The position numbers and the translations under genes were made by a program. The notes under the pieces are model-generated. The model made no database searches. It worked only from the letters and a program-made list of their open reading frames with translations, and had not been told where the DNA came from. Of a stretch of DNA of 64,000 nt, positions 7,987-18,894 are shown piece after piece (positions within the stretch are counted from its first letter, which is position 1; the number at the start of each line of letters is the position of its first letter). The DNA comes from an uncultured Clostridia bacterium (GTDB taxonomy: Bacteria > Bacillota > Clostridia > TANB77 > CAG-508), in assembly GCA_948896235.1 (NCBI GenBank), contig CAQUUC010000005.1:1-64000 (forward strand), in the 5' to 3' direction.

Positions 7987-8843
7987 CTATATTTGTAAAC
8001 CACATAGTTGTAAGGTAATTCCTGCAATTACGCCAATTGCATAAAGTAAAAGTATAATTTTAGAATTTTCTTTTATATCTTTATTTACTCTAAATAGAAT
8101 AAGAATTCCAACGCCTGCACCTACTAATAATCCAGAAATCATTGTTGCAACAGATATAACATTTGATAAATATAACTGTGTTAAAATTACAGAAGAGGCA
8201 CAATTTGGTATTAATCCAATTATTCCTGCAATAACTGGACCTAAAATTGGTTTATTAAGTATTAAATTTGATAGGTTGTCCTCACCAATAAAATGAATTA
8301 TGGTATTTAATATTAGTGAAACAAGGAATATATAGATAAATATACTTAAAGTATGTTTTAAAGAGGATTTTAATATACTTCCTTCTTCACAGTGACAGTG
8401 TTCATGTTCACATATTTCACCTATTTTTTCTTTTGGTATGTTTTTTGTTGTTAAATTTATAACTAAATCTATTATAAATCCTGCTATTATTCCTATAATA
8501 AGTTTTATTCCTAATATTTTTAAAATTACATCAATTGGTGCTGCTTCTGAAATTAGAATTGGTAACATTTCATCAGAGGTAGATAAAAATATTGAGATTA
8601 AGGTTCCGGAGCGTAATAATTCTTCCAGCATATAGATTTGCAGCTATTGCTGAAAATCCACATTGAGGAAATGCTCCTAAAATACCTCCTAGTAACGGTC
8701 CAAATTTTCCTGAATTTTTAATTATATGTTTAGTTTTATCACTAGTTTTATGTTCTATATATTCCATTATTAAATATGCAATAAATAAAAAAGGTAATAA
8801 TTTAATTCCGATCGATTAAAGTATCAATTAAAACATCTAACAT
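7987..8843 (-). CDS. Putative heavy-metal/manganese exporter (ArsP_2-like), two CGG shifts
   Basis: A membrane permease of about 284 residues resembling the putative 10-TM heavy-metal exporter family. It has an N-terminal GPLLGGILGAFPQCGFSA motif, a second related half NLILNKPILGPVIAGIIGLIPNCASS, and a His/Cys/Glu-rich cytoplasmic loop (CEHEHCHCEEG) that could bind metal. The start is ATG 8843 after AAGGAGA. Two in-frame CGG codons (8810-8808 and 8608-8606) require +1 skips. With both skips the protein is continuous: LIDGIKLLP and RIITLGTLISIF. The substrate is not certain. Confidence 0.8.
8606..8608 (-). other. CGG +1 site, permease, second
   Basis: P-site codon CTC, then CGG AAC. Skipping C gives GGA (Gly) in ITLGTLIS and opens the downstream frame. 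Confidence 0.85.
8808..8810 (-). other. CGG +1 site, permease, first
   Basis: P-site codon GAT, codon 12. The zero frame reads CGG AAT TAA. Skipping C gives GGA (Gly) in LIDGIKLLP. Confidence 0.85.
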
Positions 8844-8971
8844 TTTACATTCTCCTTAAATTAAGTAGTAATAATAATAACACATTTTTTAGAAAATAAC
8901 AAGGAAAAATGAGTCTAAATATTAACAAATCATATTAACATTCATATTATACTTACAAGGAGGCATTATAT

Positions 8972-9325
8972 ATGTGGGATTTTATATTAAATGCTACTAT
9001 TTGGACTTTAGCACTATACGGATTATTTGAAATTATTAAAACTATAATATATATATGTTCATATACAAACTTAAAAAGTGATGGAATATATGTTGTTATT
9101 GCTGTTAAAAATCAAGAAAAACAAATAGAAGGATTTATGAGAAGTATTTTATTTAGGCTTTTATATGGAAAAGAGGAGTACATAAAAAATATTATTGTAG
9201 CAGACTTAGATTCTAAGGACAATACCTTAGATATATTAAAAAGATTGCAAAAAGAATATGATACTATAAAAATAAGTGACTGGAAAAGTTGTAGAGAGAT
9301 AATTGAAAATATAAAGGAAAATTAA
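8972..9325 (+). CDS. Membrane-anchored protein resembling a glycosyltransferase core, unknown
   Basis: A 117-residue protein with one N-terminal TM helix (about 5-28) and a soluble part containing VVIAVKNQEKQIEGFMRS and IIVADLDSKDNTLDIL. That pattern resembles the start and DxD-like region of GT-A fold transferases, but the protein is far too short to be a full enzyme. AAGGAGG precedes the ATG. It could be a small regulator or a relic. It lies just before a membrane-anchored metallopeptidase. Confidence 0.55.
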   Translation: MWDFILNATIWTLALYGLFEIIKTIIYICSYTNLKSDGIYVVIAVKNQEKQIEGFMRSILFRLLYGKEEYIKNIIVADLDSKDNTLDILKRLQKEYDTIKISDWKSCREIIENIKEN

Positions 9326-9391
9326 AATACTATTGTGAATACTAAAAAAATCTAGTATAATAATACTGGATTTTTTATACTAGGAGAGAAT

Positions 9392-10769
9392 ATGAAAAAA
9401 GATAAAAGTAAGAAATCATATATAGGTAAAATTATCTATTTAATAATTCTTATATGTCTAATTTGGGTATCATATAAGTTATATAATGGGTATAAAATAA
9501 ATAATTTTAATGATTTTATAAGAATGGAATATAAGCCATATACATCACAATTTGTAAGAGATAGTAAGATAAAATATGGAGATAAAAATAGCTATAAAAT
9601 TTTTTCAAAAGAAGAAAATGATGCAATGTTCTACAAAGAAATAAAAGTTATACCTAATACTCCATATAAAATGACTTGCATGGTAAAAACAGAAGATGTA
9701 AAAACTATAAAACAAATATCGGATGCCGGAGCACATATAAGTATTGCAGATACAGTTGAAAAATCCAAAAGTATTATTGGGACAAGCGACTGGCAAAGCT
9801 TAGAATTTATTTTTAATTCTAAGAATAGAACAAGTGTAAAACTAGGATTTAGACTTGGAGGATATGAAGATAATTGTACAGGAACAGTATGGTTTTCTGA
9901 TTTTAAAATAGAATCTGGAGCACGGAAACACTGATACTGATTGGAAAGTTGCATGTTTTGTAATTACAAATACAAAGGTTGACATCGATAATAAAACAAT
10001 TAGTCTTACTATGAGTGATGAAGAGATATCTTTAATGAGGCAAAATATGAGTAGATTTAAAACATCTTGTGAAGAATTATCATTTGGAAAAATGTCTGTA
10101 ACATATGATTTTATAACTATAAAGGAACCAATTACATCATTATCCTATGATGAAGAAAATGGGTATCACGCAGAAGCAAAAGATGTAAAACAATTGATAG
10201 ATAAATATTTACAACAAAAAAATTATGATCATATTTTTGTATGTATTAAATTAGGTGATAATGCACATCCAAATGATATACCTGTATATGACTGGATTGG
10301 ACTTGGAGGAATGGATTATTTAGGCATAGGTTTTTCCAATATAAGACTACCTAATAGTAATAATAATTATACATATAAATATGATGCAAGAATAAATACT
10401 TTTCCAGAAGAAGTATTTATTCACGAATTTTTACATTCTCTGGAAAGAATATCAAAGGAATATGGATATGATCGTCCAAACCTACATGATTATGAAAAGT
10501 ATAGTTATAAGAATGAACGTTTAATAGGTCTTAAAAAATGGTATAAAGATTATATGAATAGTGAAATAAAAACGGATAATGGAAAAATTGGACTAAATAA
10601 AGAAATATATAGCTTGAAACCTAATAATGAAGAAAACTTTAAATTTACATATACTTTAAAGGAATTTGATGAACCACAAAATGTAATTGAAGAAATAAAA
10701 ATGATAATTACAAAAGCACTAAGTAATATAAATAATTTATTAATAATGAAAGAGGAGAATAAGATATAA
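9392..10769 (+). CDS. Membrane-anchored protein with HEFLH metallopeptidase motif, one CGG shift
   Basis: A predicted 458-residue protein: one TM anchor (about 12-30), an extracellular beta-rich region (about 45-178, resembling a carbohydrate-binding module) ending DFKIESGAG, and a C-terminal domain with HEFLH at 344-348. HExxH is the zinc motif of many metallopeptidases. The in-frame CGG at 9923 is followed by TGA three codons later in frame zero. Skipping C joins SGAGNTDTDWK. The stop codon overlaps the queA ATG by one base (TAATG), implying coupling. Substrate unknown. Confidence 0.75.
9923..9925 (+). other. CGG +1 site, metallopeptidase
   Basis: P-site GCA, then CGG AAA CAC TGA in frame zero. 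The +1 frame reads GGA AAC ACT (Gly-Asn-Thr). Confidence 0.85.
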
Positions 10770-11791
10770 TGCAAGTTTCAGAGTTTAATTATAATTTACC
10801 AGAAGAATTAATAGCACAAACACCACTAAAAAAAAGAGATACATCAAGACTTATGGTATTAGATAGAAGTGAAAACACAATAGAGCATAAATTATTTAAA
10901 GATATAATAGAATATTTAAAACCAGGAGATGTATTAGTTAGAAACAATACAAAAGTAATTCCTGCAAGGATATATGGAAAAAAAGATACAGGAGCAAATG
11001 TAGAGTTTCTATTACTAAATAGAATAGATGGAGATATATGGGAATCTATTGTAAGACCAGGAAACAAATTACATATTGGTACAAAAGTTATTTTTGGAAA
11101 TGGACTACTAGAAGCTGAAGTACTAGATGTTATGCCAGGTGGAACAAGAAAAGTAAAGTTTTCTTATCAAGGAATATTTAATGAAATATTAGATAAAATT
11201 GGACTAATGCCACTTCCTCCATATATTCACGAAGAATTAAAAGAAAAAGAAAGATATCAAACAGTATATGCAAAATATGAAGGTTCAGCAGCTGCTCCAA
11301 CAGCTGGACTTCACTTTACAGAAGAATTGTTAGAAGAGGTTGCAAAAAAAGGAATAGAAATAGCAAATGTAACTTTACATGTAGGAATAGGAACCTTTAG
11401 GCCAGTAAAAGTAGAAAAAATAGAAGAACACGATATGCATAGTGAACATTATTATATAAAAGAAGAAGATGCAGAAAAAATAAATAAAGCTAAAAAAGAA
11501 GGAAGAAGAGTTATCGCAATAGGAACTACATCATGTAGAGTGTTAGAATCTATATCTGATGAAAGTGGATTTGTAAAAGAGCAAGAAGGAGATACTAAAA
11601 TATTTATTTATCCAGGATACAAATTTAAGTGTATAGATGGATTAATAACAAATTTTCACTTACCAGAATCAACTCTAATAATGCTTGTGTCGGCGTTTGC
11701 AGAACGTGATTATATAATGAGAGCATACGAAGAAGCGGTAAAGAATAAATATAGGTTTTTTAGCTTTGGAGATGCAATGTTTATTAAGTAA
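10769..11791 (+). CDS. queA: S-adenosylmethionine:tRNA ribosyltransferase-isomerase
   Basis: QueA adds the epoxycyclopentane ring to preQ1 in tRNA during queuosine synthesis. The 340-residue protein has the family start FNYNLPEELIAQTPL, the central GSAAAPTAGLHFT motif and the C-terminal DGLITNFHLPESTL motif, with normal length. It overlaps the upstream metallopeptidase gene by one base. The next pathway gene, tgt, is 3.3 kb downstream, separated by genes of surface-protein and nuclease type. This suggests insertion into a former queA-tgt operon. Confidence 0.96.
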   Translation: MQVSEFNYNLPEELIAQTPLKKRDTSRLMVLDRSENTIEHKLFKDIIEYLKPGDVLVRNNTKVIPARIYGKKDTGANVEFLLLNRIDGDIWESIVRPGNKLHIGTKVIFGNGLLEAEVLDVMPGGTRKVKFSYQGIFNEILDKIGLMPLPPYIHEELKEKERYQTVYAKYEGSAAAPTAGLHFTEELLEEVAKKGIEIANVTLHVGIGTFRPVKVEKIEEHDMHSEHYYIKEEDAEKINKAKKEGRRVIAIGTTSCRVLESISDESGFVKEQEGDTKIFIYPGYKFKCIDGLITNFHLPESTLIMLVSAFAERDYIMRAYEEAVKNKYRFFSFGDAMFIK

Positions 11792-11797
11792 AAATAA

Positions 11798-11848
11798 GAA
11801 AAAAGTAACAGATATATTAATTTATATTTGTTACTTTTTTCTTTCATA
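11798..11848. terminator. Bidirectional terminator between queA and the XRE gene
   Basis: GAAAAAAGTAACA pairs with TGTTACTTTTTTC around an AT-rich loop. It serves both convergent genes and overlaps the 3' end of the XRE gene. Confidence 0.8.
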
Positions 11849-12055
11849 GGGTTTTATTTCATTTGTGAGTCCTGCTAAATAATCCATACTAGTATGATAA
11901 TAGATGGCAAGCTTCATTAAGTGTTCAGTTGGAATTGTTCTATTTCCTTGTTCATATTCTGAATAGTATTGTTGTGAAATTCCTAGTACATTTGCAATAT
12001 CTTTTTGTAATTTATCGTTATCTTCACGCAAATCTTTTAATCTTTGAAATTTCAT
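11831..12055 (-). CDS. XRE-family helix-turn-helix regulator
   Basis: A 74-residue single-domain DNA-binding protein with a Cro/CI-type HTH (about residues 6-62: IANVLGISQQYYSEYEQGNR, TEHLMKLAIYYHTSMDYLAG). There is no effector domain. It is divergent from the prepilin-like Ig protein gene, and a 12-bp inverted repeat spans that gene's promoter. Repression of that gene is a plausible role, but this is inference from position. Confidence 0.88.
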   Translation of the reverse strand: MKFQRLKDLREDNDKLQKDIANVLGISQQYYSEYEQGNRTIPTEHLMKLAIYYHTSMDYLAGLTNEIKPYERKK

Positions 12056-12120
12056 AAAATCACCACCTAATTTTTTAACAGATAAATAATATCAAAATAA
12101 AGACAAAGTAAAAACTTCAT

Positions 12121-12161
12121 ACATAATAAATTGTGTATTGACACCACATAATTTATTATGT
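12121..12161 (+). promoter_or_regulatory. Inverted repeat flanking a consensus promoter
   Basis: ACATAATAAATT (12121-12132) and AATTTATTATGT (12150-12161) are perfect inverted arms, 17 bp apart. They surround the -35 box and run into the -10 box of the following promoter. Likely operator, possibly for the divergent XRE protein. Confidence 0.6.
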
Positions 12162-12166
12162 ATAAT
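12138..12166 (+). promoter_or_regulatory. Consensus SigA promoter of the prepilin-like gene
   Basis: TTGACA (12138-12143), 17-bp spacer, TATAAT (12161-12166), a perfect match. Because the -10 box lies inside the first possible ATG codons, translation must begin downstream, at 12197. Confidence 0.8.
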
Positions 12167-12196
12167 AAAGAAAAAATGGAAAGGAACAAAAGAAAA

Positions 12197-13664
12197 ATGG
12201 AAATACAAAACAAAGGAATAACACTAATAACATTAATTATAACAATAATAATTTTATTAATTTTGGCAGGAGTAACAATCAATGTATTAATAGGAGATAA
12301 GGGGTTATTTAATACTGCAAAAAAAGCAGGAGAAGAATATTCAGAAGAGCAAGACAAAGAATTAATATTACCAGTTATAACAGAATGGATGATAGCTAAA
12401 AATCAAAATATAGAAAAATCATTTGTAGAATTTATGAAAGAAAAATACGGAGAAGACAAAGTAACACAAAATGAAGATGGAACAGTTAATATAACACTAG
12501 AAAATGGAAAAATATATAAAGTTGCGGAAGATGGAACAGTAACTTCAGCGAAAGGAATTAGTATAAGTAAAAACTATTTAGAGTTAGAACTACAAGAAGG
12601 AAAAATAGTTATTGAAGAATTAACAGCAAACTTATGTGGAATAGAAGGAGAAATTCATTGGAAGAATAATGAAGATAGTGTTGCTACAATAAATACAGAG
12701 ACAGGAAATAATATAACAGTAACTGCAGTATCAAAAGGTGAGACAACAATTACAGTAACTTGTGGAGAGTATACGAAAATTTGTAGAGTAGTAGTAAAAG
12801 CACCATTAAACATAAGCAAAGGAGCTTTTATAGAATATGATGTAGCTTATATTGATTATTTTAAAGATTATAATTATTCTGCATTAAATGGATGGAGACT
12901 ATTAGATTATAAAGAAAATAATGATGGAACATTCTCTAATGTTAAATTAATTAGTACAGGAATTCCAGCTGCACTACATTGGCAGAATAATGAGAAGGAT
13001 AATGATGATTGGCATGTGAAGGTTCTTGGCGAGGCTTCGGACGATATAAGTGTAAAGAGTATTTGGAGTTTTAGAAATTTCTTAAATATTGATGATGCTT
13101 ATGCGTCGGAGGTTAGATTTGGATTGAATACTGGATGGAGTTTTGCGGCAGGACTTTATCATAATTTTGAAGATATTAAATTTGCATATTCGAATACATC
13201 TAGAGGTCATAATTTAGGGAATATAAGGTCTGTAACAACAAAAGGAATACAATATGATGTTTCAAATACACGGAGAAGTAACTGGTGGCAAATTGTTTAA
13301 TTTGTATCAAGACAATACAAAAGTTAGATTAATTACTTTACCTGATATAAATAAATTTTTGGATAGGGATTGCCTTTCGACGGCTGGAGTGAAAGCGGAT
13401 GCTACAGGTGTGATTCATCTTGGTAAATTAGTGCTTAAGGTTGGAAGTATTTCGTATAGTTATGGAGCTACACCGCCTTCTTGTTGGGTTGGATCTCCGT
13501 CGGGTTCGGCAAATACTACAAAAGGTTTGGTTTGGTTACTGCAAGGGGGAACACTGTGGGTAAACCATGCTAACAATTATGGTATTCGTCCAGTAGTTTG
13601 TATAAATGCTAATATTCAATTAGTAGATAATAATGGCGATGGAGTGCTAGAAATAGTTTTTTAA
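12197..13664 (+). CDS. Prepilin-like surface protein with Ig-like domain, one CGG shift
   Basis: A predicted 488-residue protein. The N-terminus MEIQNKGITLITLIITII and the following hydrophobic helix look like a type IV prepilin-type signal and assembly helix. An Ig-like (BIG2-type) domain follows (about residues 115-205, TVSKGETTITVTCGEYTK style), then a C-terminal domain ending GIRPVVCINANIQL. ATG 12197 has GGAAAGGA upstream and lies downstream of the promoter. The CGG at 13271 stops frame zero nine codons later. Skipping C joins SNTGEVTGGKLFNLY. The C-terminal third is richer in GC. Probably exported; function unknown. Confidence 0.75.
13271..13273 (+). other. CGG +1 site, prepilin-like protein
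   Basis: P-site ACA. Skipping C gives GGA GAA GTA (Gly-Glu-Val) and opens the rest of the C-terminal domain. Confidence 0.85.
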
Positions 13665-14029
13665 GTGTAGCTATTTAAATTGAATTTGTTGGATAGTAGT
13701 AAATTCTTATACATAGTCGAAATTTGTCGATGAAAAAATGTTGAAAAATATAATGATATGTGATTAAATATAAATATGCAATGTTATTTTGAAATTGCAT
13801 ATTTATATTTTTTTATCAACTTAAGGTTATACAAAGTAAAAAATTTAAAATTAAATTCAGAAAAATCAAAATCATTTAAATCTAAGTCGTTTCCAAATAA
13901 CAACTAGTAAATGAAAACAACTAAAAAAGGAGGGGAGTATTATATCAAAATAGCATTGTAAAATATCAATATTTGCCAAATAGTATTGAAAATAGAAATA
14001 ATATTTAGTATAATAAGAAAGGAGAACAA
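13665..14029 (+). other. Intergenic region: terminator plus promoter, no gene seen
   Basis: A long hairpin terminator (13766-13810, 17-bp arms) ends the prepilin-like gene. A good promoter, TTGAAA (13986-13991), 17 bp, TATAAT (14009-14014), precedes the Rpn-type gene. I see no ORF or RNA gene between them. Confidence 0.6.
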
Positions 14030-14935
14030 ATGAAACTAAATACAACCCCTAAAATATACAACTTGAAAAATGATGTAATATTTAATACATTTTTTAGTAG
14101 AAAAGGTAATGAAGAATTTTTAATTGATTTTCTACAAGCATTATTAAAAATTGAAATAACTAAAATAGAGATAAGAGAACAAGTAAATTTAGAAAAATTA
14201 GCTCGAGACGAAAAAGGAGGAAGACTAGATTTACAAGCACAGCTAAATAATGGAATAATAATAAATATAGAACTACAAATAAAAAATGAAAACAATATGG
14301 AAAATAGGACATTATTTTATGGAGCTAAAACAATATCAAGAGAGGTAAAAAGAGGAACAGATTATAAAGATATACAACAAGTAATAATGATAAATATACT
14401 TGATTACCAAATGTTGGGATTTGATGAATATGTGTCAGAAACAGTAACAGTATTAGATAACCATAGAGAATTTGAAATAATTAAGGGAATGAAATGGTAT
14501 TTTATAGAATTACCAAAATTTAGAAAAGCACATCCAGATATGAATGAAAAATTAAATCAATGGTTAGCATTTATAGATGATTATGATAAGGGGGTAATTG
14601 AAATGATAGAAAGAAAAAACAAAACACTAGAAAGGGCAAGAGTAGAAATGAATTATTTAACAGGAGATGAAGAAGTAAGAAGATTAGCAGAATTAAGAGA
14701 AAAATGGGAAATGGATTATGCTGATACAATGAGAAAGGGAAGAGAGAAAGGATTAGCAGAGGGAAGAGCAGAGGGAAAAATAGAAGGAAAAATAGAAGGG
14801 AAAATAGAAGGTAAGATAGAAGGTAAGATAGAAATCGCAAAAAAATTATTAAAAAAAGGAATGGGAATAGAAGAAATACAGGAAATAACAGAACTAGAAA
14901 AAGAGAAAATTGAAAATCTAATGAATAACAAATAA
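14030..14935 (+). CDS. Rpn-family PD-(D/E)XK nuclease / putative transposase
   Basis: A 301-residue protein of the recombination-promoting nuclease family. The N-terminal nuclease domain (about 1-190) shows the opening NLKNDVIFNTFFSRKGNEEFL and the catalytic pattern GGRLDLQ...NIELQ, fitting D, ExQ and a downstream basic residue. The C-terminal region has a near-perfect tandem repeat EGKI/EGK (DNA 14761-14830) that leads into a helical tail. Such genes are abundant and often multi-copy in gut Clostridia. The repeat number is likely to vary between strains. Confidence 0.88.
   Translation: MKLNTTPKIYNLKNDVIFNTFFSRKGNEEFLIDFLQALLKIEITKIEIREQVNLEKLARDEKGGRLDLQAQLNNGIIINIELQIKNENNMENRTLFYGAKTISREVKRGTDYKDIQQVIMINILDYQMLGFDEYVSETVTVLDNHREFEIIKGMKWYFIELPKFRKAHPDMNEKLNQWLAFIDDYDKGVIEMIERKNKTLERARVEMNYLTGDEEVRRLAELREKWEMDYADTMRKGREKGLAEGRAEGKIEGKIEGKIEGKIEGKIEIAKKLLKKGMGIEEIQEITELEKEKIENLMNNK
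14758..14831 (+). repeat. In-frame 12-bp tandem repeat, EGKI
   Basis: Six or so copies of a GAAGG-AAAATA unit encode Glu-Gly-Lys-Ile repeats. The unit keeps the frame, so slippage changes length without breaking the protein. Confidence 0.85.
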
Positions 14936-15014
14936 AAAATTAAGATGCAGAATTTATATCTGCTTCTTAATTTTTATAAGTGAATAACAAATAACAATAA
15001 ATTTAGTAAAAGCA

Positions 15015-15044
15015 TTGATTTTAAAACGGTTTATCTAGTATAAT
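15015..15044 (+). promoter_or_regulatory. Promoter of tgt
   Basis: TTGATT (15015-15020), 18-bp spacer, TATAAT (15039-15044). Transcription begins near 15050, which excludes the ATG at 15050 as start. Confidence 0.7.
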
Positions 15045-15046
15045 GA

Positions 15047-16199
<1,153 letters not shown>

Positions 16200-16213
16200 A
16201 ATAGGAGGTAAAT

Positions 16214-17558
16214 ATGCAAATAAGAGGTGGAAAACTAGAATACAGTGATAAAGATGAAAAAACTAAGAAAATTTCTAGAATCATATTAATAGCAATTGTA
16301 TTAGTATTTATAGCAATTATAGCTATTGTTTGTACTATTCTATATTTACAAAAAAGTATATTAAGAACATATTTAAATGGACAAGCTGTTTCTATAAAAG
16401 AACGGAATTATTCTAATAGATGAAGATACTAAAAAAGTATATATAGATATAAAGGGAATAGCACCATACTTAAATTATTATGCACATAATGGAGAATACA
16501 AAGTAGATTCAGAAGATACAAATAAGTGTTGGGTAGAGTGCAATGAGGAAACAGCATCATTTTTTTTGAATTCAAATAAAATTTCAAAAGTAGAACCAAA
16601 TACCAATAGTGATTATGAAGATTATTTGATAACAGAACCAATTATTAGTAGAGATGGAAAACTATATTCTACAATAGAAGGAATACAAATAGGATTTAAT
16701 ATTGTTTTCTCATATGATGAACAAGCAAACACTATTCAAATATATACATTGCCTTATTTAGTTAATTCATACGCAACTAGTTTAAAAGCTTATGGATATG
16801 AAGGAGCAAGTCAAAGCTTTAAAAACCAAAAAGCTATATTATATAATTTATTTATAGTAAAGAAAGAAAATAATTTATATGGTGTAGTAAATAGTAATGG
16901 TGAAGAGGTAATAAGCCCTAGATATAGAAATATAGAATTTAATGAAACTGGTAAAGAATTCTATGTAAAAAATAGCTTAAATAAGGTTGGAATTTTAACA
17001 AAAGAAGGAGATCCAAAAATAAACCTTGCCTATGACGATATTAGCATGATAGATAAACAAACAGGCCTATATATTGTAAAAAATGGTAATAAGTATGGGG
17101 TATTAGATAATTCTGGAAATATTGTTATACATTCAGAATATGAAAAAATAGGTATAGATACATCTAACTTTCCAAATGATAGTATAAATAATAAATATTT
17201 ATTATATGGAAGTGTGATACCAGTAAGTCAAAATAATAAATGGGGATTATTTAATACTAGTGGTAAACTAATTGTACCAATTGAATTTGATGAAATTGGA
17301 TGTAAGCAAAGTAATACAAATGCTAATATGAAGAACATACTTCTTGTTCCAACATATAAAGCAATTGTAATGGGAAAAGTTAAAGATAATAATGTAAGAA
17401 ATTATGGAATATATGATAACCAAGGAAGGACTCTTATACCTTGTGCTTTAACAAAAGTATATTCAATTACAAGTGGGGGAGTAGAAACATATTATATGGA
17501 ATATCAAGGAAATACTTTAGATATTAATGCATATATAAAAGATCATTTTCCAGAATAA
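16214..17558 (+). CDS. Membrane-anchored WG-repeat protein, one CGG shift
   Basis: A predicted 447-residue protein: cytoplasmic basic N-terminus, a TM helix (about 23-46), a small beta domain, then WG-type repeats (KYGVLDNSGNIVI, KWGLFNTSGKLIVP, NYGIYDNQGRTLIP), which form a beta-propeller-like surface. RBS AGGAGG. The CGG at 16403, codon 64, would stop frame zero seven codons later. Skipping C joins SIKEGIILIDEDTKKV. It starts 15 bp after tgt, so it is probably in the same transcript. Role unknown. Confidence 0.8.
16403..16405 (+). other. CGG +1 site, WG-repeat protein
   Basis: P-site GAA. Skipping C gives GGA ATT ATT (Gly-Ile-Ile). Confidence 0.85.
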
Positions 17559-17580
17559 AATAGAAAAAGTGTAAATTTAT

Positions 17581-17620
17581 ATTCAAGATAGATAAACGTA
17601 TCTATCTTGAATTTTTTTGC
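17581..17620 (+). terminator. Terminator after the tgt transcript
   Basis: Perfect 14-bp stem (17581-17594 with 17599-17612), tetraloop AACG and a T7 tail. Confidence 0.92.
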
Positions 17621-17709
17621 ATAAATTAGCAAACTATTAATATAATTTAATAGTTATATTAATAAATTAAGGAATGAACAACATATTTGAAAAAGAAAGG
17701 ATGGAAAAT

Positions 17710-18109
17710 ATGAAAAGTATAGCAGAAAATCGGTTTGGAAAGCAGAAACAATTTTATGAATATATTTAAAGGAATAATTATTTCTATTTTAATTACTTTG
17801 ATTTTACTATTTTTATTTTCAATAATACTAACATATACTAATATAGGAGAAAATGTAATACCAGCTGTTATCATAATAGCTACTGTTGTTAGCATATTGA
17901 TAGGAAGTAGTATTAGTACAATTAAAATTAAAAGAAATGGGATTATAAATGGAGGAATAATAGGTCTTGTATATATATTAGGGATATATTTAATTTCTAG
18001 CATAGCACAAATGGGATTTGGTATAAATGTATACTCTATAATAATGATTATACTATCAATATTAGCTGGAATGATTGGTGGAATTGTAGGGGTAAATATA
18101 AAAAAATAA
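17710..18109 (+). CDS. TIGR04086/YrzE-like membrane protein, one CGG shift
   Basis: A 132-residue integral membrane protein with four hydrophobic segments and the small-residue motif GGIIGLVYILGIYL seen in the TIGR04086 family. The CGG at 17731, eighth codon from ATG 17710, puts frame zero into a stop 12 codons later. Skipping C joins SIAENGLESRNNF to the membrane region. An ATG at 17701 is also in frame, but AAAGG spacing favours 17710. Function unknown; relatives are common in spore formers. Confidence 0.75.
17731..17733 (+). other. CGG +1 site, TIGR04086 protein
   Basis: P-site AAT. Skipping C gives GGT TTG GAA (Gly-Leu-Glu). Confidence 0.8.
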
Positions 18110-18209
18110 TTGACAAAAATCTACGTCTATAATAGAATTGAAATGTAATAGATATATTATTTATAAAAACAAAATATAATTGTAAATATAGAAAGGAAGA
18201 AAAAATTAA

Positions 18210-18671
18210 ATGGAAAAAGTACGTGGATTTGAAATAGCAAAAGGTTACGAAGATAAACAAATAAATTTACCAATTCGTAAAACAAAATATTCAGCAGGAT
18301 ATGATATTGAAGCAGCAGAAGATGTTGTAATACCAAGTTTTAAAAAAGGAATGAACCCAACACTTGTTAGTACCGGTTTAAAAGCATATATGCAAGAAGA
18401 TGAAGTGTTATTATTATACAACAGAAGTTCTAATCCAAAGAAAAAGGGATTAATCCTAGCGAACAGTGTTGGAGTAATAGACAAAGACTATTACGGAAAT
18501 CCAGATAATGATGGACATATTATGTTTGCATTTTATAATATCAAAGAAGAAGACGTAGAGATAAAAAAAGGTGAGGCAATAGGTCAAGCAGTTTTCGAGA
18601 AATATTTGGTGGTAGATAATGATGCTGCTGAAGGAGAAAGAATGGGTGGATTTGGTTCTACAAACAAATAA
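18210..18671 (+). CDS. dUTPase-family protein (dUTP diphosphatase-like)
   Basis: A 153-residue protein of the trimeric dUTPase fold. Motifs in order: AGYDIEAAEDV (motif 1), LLLYNRSSNPKKKGL (motif 2, RSS), SVGVIDKDYYGN (motif 3, with Asp and Tyr for the uracil pocket) and a C-terminal GGFGST (motif 5). Such enzymes keep dUTP out of DNA. It may alternatively be a dCTP deaminase-like relative, but the RSS and GGFGST motifs favour dUTPase. GAAAGGAAG precedes the start. Confidence 0.88.
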   Translation: MEKVRGFEIAKGYEDKQINLPIRKTKYSAGYDIEAAEDVVIPSFKKGMNPTLVSTGLKAYMQEDEVLLLYNRSSNPKKKGLILANSVGVIDKDYYGNPDNDGHIMFAFYNIKEEDVEIKKGEAIGQAVFEKYLVVDNDAAEGERMGGFGSTNK

Positions 18672-18737
18672 AAAAATTTAAATTTTGAAACCTTAGAGAT
18701 AGGCGGGAAAGATAAGAAAATACGTTTATCCGTAAGA

Positions 18738-18776
18738 AAAAATTACCAAAAGCTTTTGACTTTTGGTAATTTTTGT
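18738..18776 (+). terminator. Terminator after the dUTPase gene
   Basis: AATTACCAAAAG pairs with CTTTTGGTAATT and is followed by TTTTG. Its right arm overlaps the carD promoter. Confidence 0.8.
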
Positions 18777-18784
18777 AGTATAAT
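18756..18784 (+). promoter_or_regulatory. Promoter of carD
   Basis: TTGACT (18756-18761), 17-bp spacer, TATAAT (18779-18784), nested in the upstream terminator. Confidence 0.75.
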
Positions 18785-18805
18785 AAATATAGTGAAAAAA
18801 TGAAA

Positions 18806-18852
18806 TGCGATTTGAACGAAGGGTTAATCATATAGAAGAATCGCAGTTTTTT
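18806..18852 (+). promoter_or_regulatory. Terminator-like hairpin in the carD leader
   Basis: TGCGATT (18806-18812) pairs with AATCGCA (18839-18845), followed by GTTTTTTATT, all between the promoter and the carD start. It would attenuate carD or end a short RNA. Confidence 0.5.
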
Positions 18853-18894
18853 ATTGATTATAGATAGAATTTCTTAGGAAGGAGTGGCACTTAT

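Noticed and set aside
12158..12196. Earlier ATG as start of the prepilin-like gene
   Set aside because: It overlaps the -10 box TATAAT of the consensus promoter.
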